Shown: positions 1 through 10,310 of the stretch, piece after piece
Layout: each line of letters starts with the position of its first letter
Numbering within the stretch: position 1 is the stretch's first letter
NCBI RefSeq assembly: GCF_005144885.1
Contig: NZ_CP039690.1
Span: 7,056,873-7,120,872, forward strand
Origin: Phreatobacter stygius
GTDB taxonomy: Bacteria; Pseudomonadota; Alphaproteobacteria; Rhizobiales; Phreatobacteraceae
DNA: 64,000 nt
Direction: 5' to 3'
Translations under genes and position numbers: made by a program
The notes under the pieces: generated by a model
Database searches by the model: none
Seen by the model: only the letters and a program-made list of their open reading frames with translations
What the model was told of the DNA's origin: nothing

Positions 1-669
<669 letters not shown>

Positions 670-673
670 GATC

Positions 674-1102
674 TTACCCCACGACCTCGAGGCCCATGGA
701 ACGGGCCGAGCCTTCGATCATCGACGAGGCCGAGTCGACCGTGTCGCAGTTCATGTCGACCATCTTCGCCTTGGCGATCTCGGCGATCTGGGCGCGCGTG
801 ATCTTGCCGGCGAAACCCTTGCCGGTGGTCGGATGGCCCTTGTCGATCTTGGCCGCCTTCTTGATGAAGTAGCTCACCGGGGGCTGCTTCATTTCGAAGG
901 TGAAGGAACGGTCCTGATACGCGGTGATGATCACCGGGATCGGCACGCCCTTTTCCATCTGCTGGGTCTTCGCATTGAAGGCCTTGCAGAATTCCATGAT
1001 GTTCAGACCGCGCTGGCCGAGCGCGGGACCGATCGGCGGCGACGGGTTAGCGGCACCCGCCGGCACCTGCAGCTTGATAAAGCCGACGATTTTCTTCGCC
1101 AT
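674..1102 (-). CDS. rplK: 50S ribosomal protein L11
   Basis: L11 forms the GTPase-associated centre of the 50S subunit together with 23S rRNA and contacts elongation factors and RelA. The 142-residue product has the standard length. It carries the N-terminal [20 protein letters not shown] segment and the C-terminal rRNA-binding domain (KTPPVSYF-type region, here [14 protein letters not shown]). A strong Shine-Dalgarno (TTAGGAGG) sits 6 bases before ATG. It follows nusG after a 163-base gap that holds two potential stem-loops, and it is followed almost directly by rplA. Confidence 0.98.
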   Translation of the reverse strand: MAKKIVGFIKLQVPAGAANPSPPIGPALGQRGLNIMEFCKAFNAKTQQMEKGVPIPVIITAYQDRSFTFEMKQPPVSYFIKKAAKIDKGHPTTGKGFAGKITRAQIAEIAKAKMVDMNCDTVDSASSMIEGSARSMGLEVVG

Positions 1103-1117
1103 GATGACCTCCTAACA

Positions 1118-1133
1118 GACCCCTCGAGGGGTC
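1118..1133. other. Perfect 16-bp palindrome in the rplK leader
   Basis: GACCCCTCGAGGGGTC is a perfect dyad lying just upstream of the rplK ribosome-binding site, so in the transcript it would form an 8-bp hairpin adjacent to the Shine-Dalgarno. In E. coli L1 represses this operon by binding the rplK leader. Whether this hairpin is the L1 site here is inference from position alone. Confidence 0.4.
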
Positions 1134-1230
1134 GTCGGGTTGGGTTTCGTGGTCGGGTTCGGAGCGCTGGCGGACCGCCGCTCCTCGCCTCCCACGGGTG
1201 AACGGAACGGCTTGACCGCTCCGGCATGCC

Positions 1231-1259
1231 GGCCGCCCGGGCGAAAAGCCCGGCCGGCC
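1231..1259 (-). terminator. Stem-loop directly after nusG (attenuator-like, no U-tract)
   Basis: Twelve-base arms with one mismatch (GGCCGGCCGGGC and GCCCGGGCGGCC on the minus strand) enclose a TTTTC loop. The structure begins 6 bases after the nusG stop. No U-run follows, so it is not a complete intrinsic terminator. It could moderate read-through into rplKA or protect the nusG 3' end. Confidence 0.35.
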
Positions 1260-1265
1260 GATTGG

Positions 1266-1796
1266 TCAGAGCTTGTCGACCTGACCGAATTCCAGTTCGA
1301 CCGGCGTCGGCCGGCCGAAGATCGAGACCGCGACCTTGACCCGGGCGCGGGCGTCGTCGACCTCTTCGACGAAGCCTTCGAACGAAGCGAAGGGACCGTC
1401 ATTGACCTTGACCTTCTCGCCGACCTCGAAGGACACGGTGGCCTTCGGACGGTCGACGCCTTCCTGGACCTGCTGGGCGATGCGCATCGCCTCGGCTTCC
1501 GGGATCGGCATGGGCTTCTTGTCGGCGCCGAGGAAGCCGGTCACCTTCGGGGTGTTCTTGATCAGGTGATAGGCCTGATCGGTCATGTCCATCTTCACCA
1601 GGACATAGCCGGGGAAGAACTTGCGCTCGGTGTCGACCTTGCGGCCGCGGCGCACCTCAACCACCCGCTCCTTGGGCACCAGGATGTCCTCGAACAGTTC
1701 GGACAGGCCGCGCTGGGCCGCACCCTCGCGGATCGCCTCGGCGACCTTGTTCTCGAAGTTCGAATAGGCGTGAACGACGTACCACTGCTTGGCCAT
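1266..1796 (-). CDS. nusG: Transcription termination/antitermination protein NusG
   Basis: NusG binds RNA polymerase, suppresses pausing and couples to Rho or to the ribosome. The 176-residue product begins MAKQWYVVHAYSNFENKVAE, the NGN domain signature, and ends with a KOW domain (EVGEKVKVNDGPFASFEG). ATG at 1796 is chosen because GGGAGG lies 7 bases upstream and the family starts here; the frame is open 24 codons further but without homology. It sits 13 bases after the secE stop, giving the conserved secE-nusG pair. Confidence 0.97.
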   Translation of the reverse strand: MAKQWYVVHAYSNFENKVAEAIREGAAQRGLSELFEDILVPKERVVEVRRGRKVDTERKFFPGYVLVKMDMTDQAYHLIKNTPKVTGFLGADKKPMPIPEAEAMRIAQQVQEGVDRPKATVSFEVGEKVKVNDGPFASFEGFVEEVDDARARVKVAVSIFGRPTPVELEFGQVDKL

Positions 1797-1809
1797 GACG
1801 TCCTCCCGA

Positions 1810-2007
1810 TCAGCTGCCGACCGAAAGGAGCGCCTGGACGCCCCAGCGAATGACCGAATCAGCGGCAAAGAAGAAGATCGCCGACACGACCATGAAGATG
1901 AAGACCATCAACGTGGTGATCCCGACTTCCTTGCGGGACGGCCAGGTGACCTTGTTGGCCTCCTGGCGCACCTGCTGCATGAACTCGAACGGGTTGGTCT
2001 TGGCCAT
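1810..2007 (-). CDS. secE: Preprotein translocase subunit SecE
   Basis: SecE is the essential clamp subunit of the SecYEG channel in the inner membrane. This is the short, single-transmembrane form (65 residues) usual outside Enterobacteria. It has an amphipathic N-terminal segment with the conserved EANKVTWPSRKEV motif, then one membrane helix (VFIFMVVSAIFFFAADSVI). The start is set by that N-terminus; the same frame stays open upstream without homology. It is followed closely by nusG, and a candidate promoter lies about 125 bases upstream. Confidence 0.96.
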   Translation of the reverse strand: MAKTNPFEFMQQVRQEANKVTWPSRKEVGITTLMVFIFMVVSAIFFFAADSVIRWGVQALLSVGS

Positions 2008-2131
2008 GAACTGAATCCGAACAAGGCCGATCACCGCCCCGGCCCGTTTCGGACCAGAGCCGGCGCATCGGCCTCTCAAGAAGGAAGCGCGTCCCGCCGG
2101 ATGTCCGTCACCGGGCCGGCAGGGAGAGGGT

Positions 2132-2160
2132 CTGCTAACCGAAACCGGGCGAGGCGTCAA
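2132..2160 (-). promoter_or_regulatory. Candidate sigma-70 promoter for secE-nusG
   Basis: On the minus strand TTGACG is followed after exactly 17 bases by TAGCAG. The -35 is 5/6 of consensus and the -10 is weak. It lies between the stop of the upstream solute-binding-protein gene and secE, where a promoter for the secE-nusG-rplKA unit is expected. Visual match only. Confidence 0.45.
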
Positions 2161-2197
2161 GGAAAACGCCGCCGGTGCGGCGTCCCGGCGCAGCAGA

Positions 2198-2956
2198 TCA
2201 GGACGCTGTCGCGATACGATCGACCTCGGCCGCACCGAAGCCATGGCGCGCCATCAGCGCCCGATGAGCGGGCGTGCCGAGAAATCCGGCCAGCGCCGCG
2301 TCGACCGCCTGCGCCAGGCCGTCATTGGCCCGGCTGAAGGCAAAACCGCCGGCCCGGGCCGGCCCCGCGACATCGACGACCGCGAAAGCCGAGGCCCCGG
2401 TCTTCGCCAGATAACCCCGGTGCGCCATGGCGACGCTGGCATAGGCCTCGACCTCGCCCTGGCCGACGCCCTCGGCCGCCTCGCCTTGGGTCGCATAGAC
2501 AACGATTCGCTCCGGCGGGATGCCGCCGGCACGCGCCGCGTCATGCTGGATCTGGCCCTCGATCACGCCGAGGCGCGCCTTGGCGTCGCGCGCGATCGAA
2601 CCGTAGCCGGTCAGCCGCTTCGGATTGCCCGCGGCCACCAGCAGGCCGTCGGGCAGCGCCCAGACCGGCCGGCTGAAGGCGACCTGCCTTGCCCGTTCGG
2701 CGGTGATGAACAGCCCTGTCGTCATGGTCCAGCGTCCGTCCACCAGGCCCGGCAGCAGGTCGGCGAATTCGGCCATGACGAAATCGACCGGTCCGGCGCC
2801 GGCCGCGGCCAGCACGTGGCGGGCGAGTTCGACATCGCAGCCCGCCACCTGCCCGTCGGCCTCGCGCCGGCAGAACGGCGGCTCCTCGAGATAGGCGAAG
2901 GTCACCCGCTCCCGCCAGGCCGGCTGGGTCTGCCCCTGTGTCCGCTGCATCGTCAT
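2198..2956 (-). CDS. Family 3 solute-binding-like protein without a signal peptide
   Basis: The product (252 residues from ATG 2956) resembles periplasmic amino-acid-binding proteins of family 3. It opens with a lobe I strand (VTFAYLEEPPFCRR), then GRWTMTTGLFITAERARQV, a hinge-like region (AKARLGVIEGQIQHDAARAG), and ends with the family's terminal helix (ALMARHGFGAAEVD). No hydrophobic export signal is seen at any possible start, so it may be cytosolic. The frame is open to 2989, but that start would lie in the U-tract of the tRNA-Trp terminator. No transporter permease adjoins it. It stands alone between tRNA-Trp and secE, a spot usually empty in relatives; the ligand is unknown. Confidence 0.75.
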   Translation of the reverse strand: MTMQRTQGQTQPAWRERVTFAYLEEPPFCRREADGQVAGCDVELARHVLAAAGAGPVDFVMAEFADLLPGLVDGRWTMTTGLFITAERARQVAFSRPVWALPDGLLVAAGNPKRLTGYGSIARDAKARLGVIEGQIQHDAARAGGIPPERIVVYATQGEAAEGVGQGEVEAYASVAMAHRGYLAKTGASAFAVVDVAGPARAGGFAFSRANDGLAQAVDAALAGFLGTPAHRALMARHGFGAAEVDRIATAS

Positions 2957-2987
2957 GGCATGATCCAAGGCTGGCCGGGATGGCGCC

Positions 2988-3025
2988 AAAAAGAAAAACC
3001 CCGGCGATGCGATCGCCGGGGTTTT
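2988..3025 (-). terminator. Intrinsic terminator downstream of tRNA-Trp
   Basis: A perfect 13-bp stem (AAAACCCCGGCGA and its complement) with a 5-base loop is followed on the minus strand by TTTTCTTTTT. It begins 7 bases after the tRNA-Trp CCA end, so it should end the tuf/tRNA-Trp transcript before the solute-binding-protein gene. Confidence 0.85.
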
Positions 3026-3031
3026 CGAATT

Positions 3032-3107
3032 TGGCAGGGGCAGCAGGGTTCGAACCCGCGACCTGCGGTTTTGGAGACCGCCGCTCTACCAGCTGAGCTA
3101 TACCCCT
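3032..3107 (-). tRNA. trnW: tRNA-Trp (CCA anticodon)
   Basis: Read on the minus strand the 76-nt gene starts AGGGGTATAGCTCAG and has a 7-bp acceptor stem pairing AGGGGTA with TGCCCCT, discriminator G and an encoded CCA end. The D-arm is GCTCAGCTGGTAGAGC. The anticodon arm is CGGTCTCCAAAACCG with CCA in the loop. The T-arm is CGGGTTCGAACCCTG. It sits between tuf and secE, the usual alphaproteobacterial place. Confidence 0.97.
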
Positions 3108-3175
3108 AAGAAGAACCGCCGGACGAGCCGCAGGATATAGTCCCCCGCGGCTCGGCGATCAATCGTTCGATGCGA

Positions 3176-4366
<1,191 letters not shown>

Positions 4367-4428
4367 GGGACGCCTCTCGACGGATCGAATTGGAACCTGC
4401 GGCCGGAACGACCACATCTCGGGGCGTG

Positions 4429-4457
4429 GGGATAGTGTGAATTCGCCGGTTCTGCAA
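4429..4457 (-). promoter_or_regulatory. Candidate tuf promoter
   Basis: TTGCAG and TATCCC are separated by 17 bases on the minus strand, about 63 bases upstream of the tuf ATG. The -10 is poor (three of six positions), so the match rests mainly on spacing and position. Confidence 0.3.
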
Positions 4458-4717
4458 GAGCCAGTTCCGGCAAGTCTTCACAACTCCTGATGAAGATCGT
4501 GCCGGGGGCTGCCGGCCGGGGGTGGCGGCGGCCGTGAGCCGGGTGGTTTCGGCAGGCGTTCGCCGGCGCCCGCGGCTGCGACCGTAAGCCGTCGAATGGT
4601 CCCGCGGCAGCCGCCGGGACAGGCAGGATGGCCGCGCGCGCCCACGGATCTTCCAGTGGCAGCCCGCCCACGCACGCGAGAACGGACAGATCAGCGGGCG
4701 TGACGTCTCCAGCACGC

Positions 4718-4742
4718 AAAAGGCCCGTGATGACAACGGCCT
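4718..4742 (-). terminator. Intrinsic terminator after tRNA-Gly
   Basis: On the minus strand AGGCCGT pairs with ACGGGCCT (one bulged G) around a short loop and is followed by TTTT. It lies 26 bases beyond the tRNA-Gly 3' end, so that tRNA transcript probably stops here rather than running into tuf. Confidence 0.5.
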
Positions 4743-4768
4743 AGCGGCATTGATGTGGCGGGGGGTGC

Positions 4769-4842
4769 TGGAGCGGGTAGCGGGAATCGAACCCGCATAT
4801 TCAGCTTGGAAGGCTGCTGCTCTACCACTGAGCTATACCCGC
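4769..4842 (-). tRNA. trnG: tRNA-Gly (UCC anticodon)
   Basis: The 74-nt gene on the minus strand starts GCGGGTATAGCTCAGTGG. The acceptor pairs GCGGGTA with TACCCGC, the discriminator is T and CCA is encoded. The anticodon arm CAGCCTTCCAAGCTG has TCC at its centre; the T-arm is GCGGGTTCGATTCCCGC. It lies upstream of tuf, as glyT does in E. coli, and only 35 bases downstream of the peptide ABC transporter operon, so it could be partly cotranscribed with it. Confidence 0.97.
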
Positions 4843-4877
4843 GTCGGCATGGGAGTGACCACATTCCGCGCGCCGGA

Positions 4878-6509
4878 TCAAGAGGCAGGCTGAACCGGCG
4901 CGCTGCGCGTCGCTTCCCAGGCCCGGCCGGGGATCGCCGCCAGGAGTTCTTTCGTATAGGCGTGGCGCGGGGTTTCGAAGACGTCGCGGGTCGGGCCGAG
5001 CTCGACGATCTCGCCCTGTTTCATCACCGCGATCCGGTCGCAGATCTGGGCGGCGATGCGCAGGTCATGGGTGATGAACAGCATGGTCAGCCCAAGCCGG
5101 GCCTTGAGATCGGCGATCAGGTCGAGCACCTGGGCCTGGACCGAGACGTCGAGCGCCGAGACCGGCTCGTCGGCCACCAGGAGTTCCGGATCGAGCGCCA
5201 GCGCCCGGGCGAGCCCGATGCGCTGGCGCTGGCCGCCGGAAAACTCATGGGGAAAACGCTCGATGGCACCGGCATCGAGGCCGACAAGGGCCAGGAGCTC
5301 ACGGGCGCGGCCAAGCGCCACATCCCGCGACACGCCATGGGTTACCGGACCTTCGGCAATGATGTCGCCGATCCGCCGGCGCGGATTGAGCGAGGCGAAG
5401 GGATCCTGGAACACCATCTGGATCTTCTTGCGCAAGGGCTTCATCGCGGCCTTGCCGAGCGGCGCGATATCGACGCCGTTGAACAGGATGGCGCCGGCTG
5501 TCGGGTCGTAGAGCCGGACGACGCAGCGCGCCAGCGTCGACTTGCCCGACCCCGATTCGCCGACCAGTCCGACCGTCTCGCCGCGCGCGACCACCAGCGA
5601 GGCGTCGTTGACCGCTTTCACCTCGCTGCGCTTGATCAGGAACCCGCCGCGGTGGAACACTTTCGAGACGTCGCGAATGTCGAGCAGCGGCGCGGTCGTC
5701 ACCGCGGCGCGCGAAATCGCGGCGAAATGCGGCACGGCGGCGATCAGCCGCTGGGTATAGGGATGGCGCGGCGCGTTCAGCACCTCGTCGCGGGTGCCGA
5801 TCTCGACGATCCGGCCCTTGCTCATCACGGCGACCCGGTCGGCGATGTCGGCGACCACGCCGAAGTCGTGGGTGATGAACAAGACGCCGGTGCCCTTGGT
5901 CGCCTGCAGGTCACGGATCAGCCTGAGGATCTGCGCCTGGGTGGTGACGTCGAGCGCGGTGGTCGGCTCGTCGGCGATCAGCACCGCCGGTTCGAGCGCC
6001 AGCGCCATGGCGATCATGACGCGCTGGCGCTGGCCGCCGGAGAGCCGGAACGGATAGGCGTCGATCGTGCGCGCGGGATCGGGAATGCCGACGCTCGCCA
6101 GGAGTTCCAGCGCCTTGACCCGGCGCGAGCCGGGATCGCCGACGTCATGGGCCTCCATCACCTCGGCGATCTGCTTGCCGATCGGCATGATCGGGTTGAG
6201 CGCCGTCATCGGCTCCTGGAAGATCATCGCGACCCGGCGGCCGCGCAGCGAGCGCTTGGCCTCGGCGCTCAGCTCCAGGATGTCCTGGCCCTCGAAGATG
6301 ACCGAACCGGAGGTCACCGGCAGGCGCTTCGGCAAAAGCCCCATGATGGTCGAGGCGGCGATCGACTTGCCCGACCCGGATTCGCCGACGATGCACAAGA
6401 CCTCGCCGGGCGACAGATCGAAGGAGACGTCCGATATCGCCTCCGGCCGGTCGCCGCCCGGCGGCAGCGCGACGGTCAGGTTCTTCACCGAAAGCAGCGG
6501 CCCGGTCAT
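4878..6509 (-). CDS. Peptide-type ABC transporter, fused dual ATPase subunit
   Basis: This 543-residue protein is a head-to-tail fusion of two ABC ATPase domains that are separate (DppD, DppF) in many bacteria. Both halves have a Walker A (GESGSGKS), an LSGGQRQR-type or FSGGQRQR signature, and Walker B sites ([24 protein letters not shown]). Each half carries the C-terminal oligopeptide extension with RHPYTQRL or RHAYTKEL. It powers import by the two permeases encoded directly upstream, overlapping the second by 4 bases. Such fusions occur in YejF/GsiA-type importers. Substrate is not determined: di/oligopeptide, glutathione or nickel are the usual options. Confidence 0.93.
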   Translation of the reverse strand: MTGPLLSVKNLTVALPPGGDRPEAISDVSFDLSPGEVLCIVGESGSGKSIAASTIMGLLPKRLPVTSGSVIFEGQDILELSAEAKRSLRGRRVAMIFQEPMTALNPIMPIGKQIAEVMEAHDVGDPGSRRVKALELLASVGIPDPARTIDAYPFRLSGGQRQRVMIAMALALEPAVLIADEPTTALDVTTQAQILRLIRDLQATKGTGVLFITHDFGVVADIADRVAVMSKGRIVEIGTRDEVLNAPRHPYTQRLIAAVPHFAAISRAAVTTAPLLDIRDVSKVFHRGGFLIKRSEVKAVNDASLVVARGETVGLVGESGSGKSTLARCVVRLYDPTAGAILFNGVDIAPLGKAAMKPLRKKIQMVFQDPFASLNPRRRIGDIIAEGPVTHGVSRDVALGRARELLALVGLDAGAIERFPHEFSGGQRQRIGLARALALDPELLVADEPVSALDVSVQAQVLDLIADLKARLGLTMLFITHDLRIAAQICDRIAVMKQGEIVELGPTRDVFETPRHAYTKELLAAIPGRAWEATRSAPVQPAS

Positions 6510-7345
6510 TCGCCACCTCGGTCATGCAGGCGCGGGTTGAGGGCATCCGACAGCCCCTCCCCGATCAGGTTGAGGGCAAGCACGGTCAGGAACAGCGCGA
6601 TGCCGGGAAACACGCTGGTCCACCAGGCGAGCTGGATGGTCGAGCGCCCCGAACCGATCATGAAGCCCCAGCTCATCACATTGGGATCGCCGAGGCCCAA
6701 AAACGACAGCGCGGCCTCCAGCAGGATGGCGGTCGCCACCATGAAGGACGCCAGCACGACGATCGGCGACAGGGCATTGGGCAGGATCTGGCGGAACACG
6801 ATGGTCCAGGTGCCCTGCCCGAGGACGACCGCGGCCTGGACGAATTCGCGCGAGCGGAGCGACAGGAATTCACCGCGCACCACGCGTGCCACCGGCGGCC
6901 AGGAGACGATCGCCACCGCCAGCACGATGGAGGCGACCGAGGGCTGGAAGATCGCCACGATCAACAAGGCCAGCACGAAGCTCGGGATCGCCTGGAAAAA
7001 CTCGGTGAAACGCATGATCAGGTCGTCGATCAGGCCGCCGGCATAACCGGCGAAGGCGCCGAGCGTCACGCCGATCAAGAGCGCCGCCGCGGTCGAGACC
7101 GCGCCGATCAGGAGCGAGACCCGGGCGCCGTGGACAATGGTCGCCCAGACGTCGCGGCCGAGCATGTCGGTGCCGAGGAGATGGCCCTCGTCGAGCGGCG
7201 GCGACACCGGCGAACCCGCCATGTCCCAGGGATTGCCGGGCGCGATCCAGGGACCGAACACCGCCAGGACGAGCACCACCGCCATGATCGCCAGGCCGAT
7301 CACGGCCCCGACATTTTTGGAGAAGCGTTTCCAGAACGAGGTCAT
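6506..7345 (-). CDS. Peptide-type ABC transporter permease, DppC-like
   Basis: Inner-membrane permease of 279 residues with about six membrane helices. The family features visible are the N-terminal FWKRFSKNVGAVIGLAIMA helix, the periplasmic APGNPWDM region with GTDMLGRDVWA typical of DppC/OppC, and the EAA-type cytoplasmic loop (EFVQAAVVLGQGTWTIVFRQ) that docks on the ATPase. Its start overlaps the DppB-like gene stop by 4 bases and its stop overlaps the ATPase start by 4 bases, so the three are translationally coupled. Confidence 0.94.
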   Translation of the reverse strand: MTSFWKRFSKNVGAVIGLAIMAVVLVLAVFGPWIAPGNPWDMAGSPVSPPLDEGHLLGTDMLGRDVWATIVHGARVSLLIGAVSTAAALLIGVTLGAFAGYAGGLIDDLIMRFTEFFQAIPSFVLALLIVAIFQPSVASIVLAVAIVSWPPVARVVRGEFLSLRSREFVQAAVVLGQGTWTIVFRQILPNALSPIVVLASFMVATAILLEAALSFLGLGDPNVMSWGFMIGSGRSTIQLAWWTSVFPGIALFLTVLALNLIGEGLSDALNPRLHDRGGE

Positions 7346-8328
7346 GCGCCCACCTCGATGCGCGGATCGACCAGCGCATAGATCACATCGGTGATCAGGT
7401 TGATCACGACCGCCATGGCCGAGGTCACGATGAACACGCCGAGCAGCAGGTTGTAGTCACGCGCCAGCAAGGCCTCGAAGGCGAGCCGGCCGACGCCCGG
7501 CCAGGCGAAGACCGTTTCGACCAGCACCGAGCCGCCGACAATGGTACCGGCCTGGACGCCGGCAAAACCGATGACCGGCAGCAGCGCGTTCCTGAGAATG
7601 TGCCGGCGCACGATCGGGCCCTCCTTCAGGCCCTTGGCGCGGGCGGTGCGGACGAAGTCCTGGGTCGCCACCTCGAGCATCGAGGCGCGGGTCAGCCGGG
7701 CGTAAAGCGCCATGAAGAACAGGCCGAGGGTGAGCGACGGCAGGACCAGGTATTGCGCCACGTCCCAGGCGAACGCGAGGCCGTGCAAGTCCTCGCCGAT
7801 CGAATACATGCCGATCGCCGGCAGCCAGTTCAGCCAGATCGAAAACACCAGGATGAAGATCAGGCCAACCCAGAACAGCGGCGTGGCGTAGCAGGTCAGC
7901 GCGATGACGGTGATCAGGCTGTCGGCCCAGGTGCCGACCCGGCGCGCCGCCAGCACGCCGAGCGTGACGCCGACCGAGACGGCGAAGATGAAGGCGGTCG
8001 CGGTCAACAGGATGGTCGCCGGCAGGCGCTCGGCGATCAGGCTGCCGACGGTGCGCTGGACCCGGTGCGAATAACCGAAATCGAGTGTGGCTATGCCCTT
8101 GAGATAGATCAACAGCTGCGTGCCGAGCGACTTGTCCAGGCCGAACTGCTGGCGCAACTGGGCGAGGAACTGCGCGTCGGCCGCCCCCGACTGGCCGGCG
8201 ATGACCAGCGCCGGATCGCCCGGCGCCAGCCTGACCAGGAAGAAGGCGAGGATGACCACGCCGATCACCACGCCCAGCGCCTTGATCAGGCGCTGGACGA
8301 GGAACATGAGGAAATGGGAGGCATCCAT
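7342..8328 (-). CDS. Peptide-type ABC transporter permease, DppB-like
   Basis: Inner-membrane permease of 328 residues. It has the DppB/OppB N-terminal helix (LIKALGVVIGVVILAFFLVRLAPGDPA, shown here only in part), the long periplasmic segment with FGLDKSLGTQ, and the EAA loop (DFVRTARAKGLKEGPIVRRH) followed by ALLPVIGFAG. It pairs with the DppC-like subunit to form the translocation pore. The gene follows the binding-protein gene after 36 bases. ATG 8328 is used; a second ATG seven codons on would also fit. Confidence 0.94.
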   Translation of the reverse strand: MDASHFLMFLVQRLIKALGVVIGVVILAFFLVRLAPGDPALVIAGQSGAADAQFLAQLRQQFGLDKSLGTQLLIYLKGIATLDFGYSHRVQRTVGSLIAERLPATILLTATAFIFAVSVGVTLGVLAARRVGTWADSLITVIALTCYATPLFWVGLIFILVFSIWLNWLPAIGMYSIGEDLHGLAFAWDVAQYLVLPSLTLGLFFMALYARLTRASMLEVATQDFVRTARAKGLKEGPIVRRHILRNALLPVIGFAGVQAGTIVGGSVLVETVFAWPGVGRLAFEALLARDYNLLLGVFIVTSAMAVVINLITDVIYALVDPRIEVGA

Positions 8329-8364
8329 GTCAGATGACCCGGATCCGGGACTGCGTCACTCCGC

Positions 8365-9975
8365 TCACCCCAATGTCACGCCGGCAAAATTGTCATGGAT
8401 GCCGGTCGCCGAGGTGATGACGTTTTTCAGCCTTTTGTCGGTGATCGTCGGGAAGGCGAGTTCCAACAGCCAGATCACCGGCATCTCGTCGACCAGGATC
8501 TTCTGCACCTCGCTGAAGGCCGCCTGCCGATCCTCCGCCTTGGCCGACTGGCGGGCCTTCAGGAAGGCCGCGTCGACCTTCGGATTGGAATAGCCCATGG
8601 TGTTGGTGAAGGTGATCTTCTGGATGTTCGACGAGACATAGGTGCGCTCGACCCCAATGGTCGGATCGCCCCACTGGTAGACGAAATTGACCGTCAGGTC
8701 GTAGTCCCACTCGCCGACCCGGCGCGCCCAGGTGGCGGCATCCACGGCTTCCGCATTCAGCTTGACGCCGATCTGGCCGAAGGCCTGGCGGATATATTCG
8801 CCGAGCCGGTTCCAGATCTCGCCGTAAGGCAGCGTCATGAAGCGCAGTTCGAAGCGCGTGCCGTCGGCCTTGCGCGGCAGGCCGGCCTCGTCGAGCAGCT
8901 TGTTCGCCTCGGCGACGCTGAACGCCGGCAGCCGGACCGAGGCGTCGTGGAACTTGGTCGACGAGCAGATCGGGCTGGTCGCCACCTTGCCGACACCGAA
9001 CCACAGCCGGTTCAGGATGAAGTTGCGGTCGATCGCCATCGACAGCGCCCGCCGCACTTTCGGGTTGTCGAGCGGCTTCACCCGGTTGTTGATGTCGATC
9101 CAGGACAGGGGCGCGAACAGCTCCCAGCCGTTGATCGCGACCTCCAGATTGGGCAGGCCGCGGAAGCGCGGCACGTCGAAGGCCTCGATGTCGTTGAAGG
9201 CGGCCATCTGCACCTGGCCCGACTGCAGCGCGACGCCGCGCAGGTTGGAATCGGGAATGATGCGATAGACGATCTCGTCGAGCGTCGGTTTGCCCGGCTG
9301 CCAATATTTGTCGAACTTGACGAAGCGGATGAAATTGCCGCGCTGCCATTCGCCGAAGCGGAACGGGCCGGTCCCGACCGGGTTCTGGTTCGCCGGATTG
9401 TTGCGGACGTCGGTGCCCTCATAGAGGTGTTTCGGCAGCATCGGCAGCGTGGTCGCGTCGAAATTCAGGATGAACGGCTCGAACGGCGTCTTCAGCTTGA
9501 TGACGACGGTGGCCGGATCCTTGGCGACGGCGCTTTCGATATTGGCGAGGGTGGCGCGCAGGCGCGGGTTCACCTCCGGATGCAGCTTGGTGAGGTTGAA
9601 CACCACGTCGTCGGCCGAGAACGGCTTGCCGTCATGCCAGGTTACGCCGGTCTGCAGGTTGAACGTATAGGTCAGGTCATCGGACCCGACCTCCCAGGAC
9701 TTGGCCAGCGCCGGCCGCGCGCCGAGCCGCGGCGAATAGGACAAAAGACCTTCGAACAGCTTGCTGCCGACGATCAGCGTCGGGCCCTGGTTGTTGATAC
9801 CCGGCACGGCGATCGGCGGCTCGGGCGTGATCATCGTGTTGAGCACCTTGCGGCCCTGCGCCAGGGCTTCGGGGCACAGGAAGGTGGAAGGCAGCGCCGA
9901 GGCCAAGCCGCCCGCGGCGGTCAGCTTGATGAGCGAGCGGCGGCTCAGCCGCCGGTATGTTTGATCCACAGCCAT
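8365..9975 (-). CDS. Family 5 peptide-type solute-binding protein with Tat-like signal
   Basis: Periplasmic binding protein of 536 residues, first gene of the importer operon. The N-terminus (YRRLSRRSLIKLTAAGG, then ending PEALAQG) looks like a twin-arginine signal with a cleavage site after ALA. Mature features of SBP family 5 include LLSYSPRLGARPALAKSWEV, VTWHDGKPFSADDV, and VRRALSMAIDRNFI. The chosen ATG at 9975 has AGGGGA 8 bases upstream; the frame is open 42 codons further without homology. Export folded through Tat would suit a protein binding a cofactor or metal, but this is inference. Confidence 0.92.
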   Translation of the reverse strand: MAVDQTYRRLSRRSLIKLTAAGGLASALPSTFLCPEALAQGRKVLNTMITPEPPIAVPGINNQGPTLIVGSKLFEGLLSYSPRLGARPALAKSWEVGSDDLTYTFNLQTGVTWHDGKPFSADDVVFNLTKLHPEVNPRLRATLANIESAVAKDPATVVIKLKTPFEPFILNFDATTLPMLPKHLYEGTDVRNNPANQNPVGTGPFRFGEWQRGNFIRFVKFDKYWQPGKPTLDEIVYRIIPDSNLRGVALQSGQVQMAAFNDIEAFDVPRFRGLPNLEVAINGWELFAPLSWIDINNRVKPLDNPKVRRALSMAIDRNFILNRLWFGVGKVATSPICSSTKFHDASVRLPAFSVAEANKLLDEAGLPRKADGTRFELRFMTLPYGEIWNRLGEYIRQAFGQIGVKLNAEAVDAATWARRVGEWDYDLTVNFVYQWGDPTIGVERTYVSSNIQKITFTNTMGYSNPKVDAAFLKARQSAKAEDRQAAFSEVQKILVDEMPVIWLLELAFPTITDKRLKNVITSATGIHDNFAGVTLG

Positions 9976-10310
9976 AAAGTTCCCCTGTCGGTGCCGTTCG
10001 CCCGTGCAGCCGTTAGCCGGCCACTTGGCCCGAGTATGGGCGGCTGCCGCCAATCGTGCCAAGCGATAAAAGCAGGCAGCGCGTGATGCGCTACACGGCA
10101 AAGGCGCAAGGGCCCGCCGGCAGGGCCGGCCCGGTTCAATCGCGGGCTGCGCCGCGCGCCCGACGACGCCGTCGATCGGCTTGCCCGTCGCGGCGCCGGC
10201 GATCGCTGCGCCCGGCGGGATCGCGGCTCGCAGCGGCCCGAGGACGCTGAGCAGCCGCGCTTTTTCTCAGGGTTGTAAGCCCCTGCCCGCTCAAGCAATT
10301 TTGACGGGAA
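9976..10310. other. Divergent intergenic region between ABC operon and MFS gene
   Basis: About 335 bases with no supported gene. It contains the candidate promoter of the ABC operon (10033-10062) and several GC-rich inverted repeats around 10110-10135. Nothing else is recognised. Confidence 0.45.
10033..10062 (-). promoter_or_regulatory. Candidate promoter of the peptide ABC operon
   Basis: TTGGCA and CATACT are 18 bases apart on the minus strand, about 58 bases upstream of the binding-protein start. Each half matches four or five of six consensus positions. Visual call. Confidence 0.35.

Larger units (their letters stand above)
4367..4768. other. Intergenic region between tRNA-Gly and tuf; no gene seen
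   Basis: About 400 bases without a supported gene. It holds a candidate tuf promoter near 4429-4457 and a terminator-like hairpin at 4718-4742. The open frames here are low-complexity, rich in Arg, Pro and Gly, and resemble no family. Leader structures for tuf cannot be excluded. Confidence 0.5.

Noticed and set aside
4755-7046. A 763-codon plus-strand open frame over the ABC ATPase and permease
   Set aside because: Shadow of coding sequence on the other strand; it also runs through tRNA-Gly.
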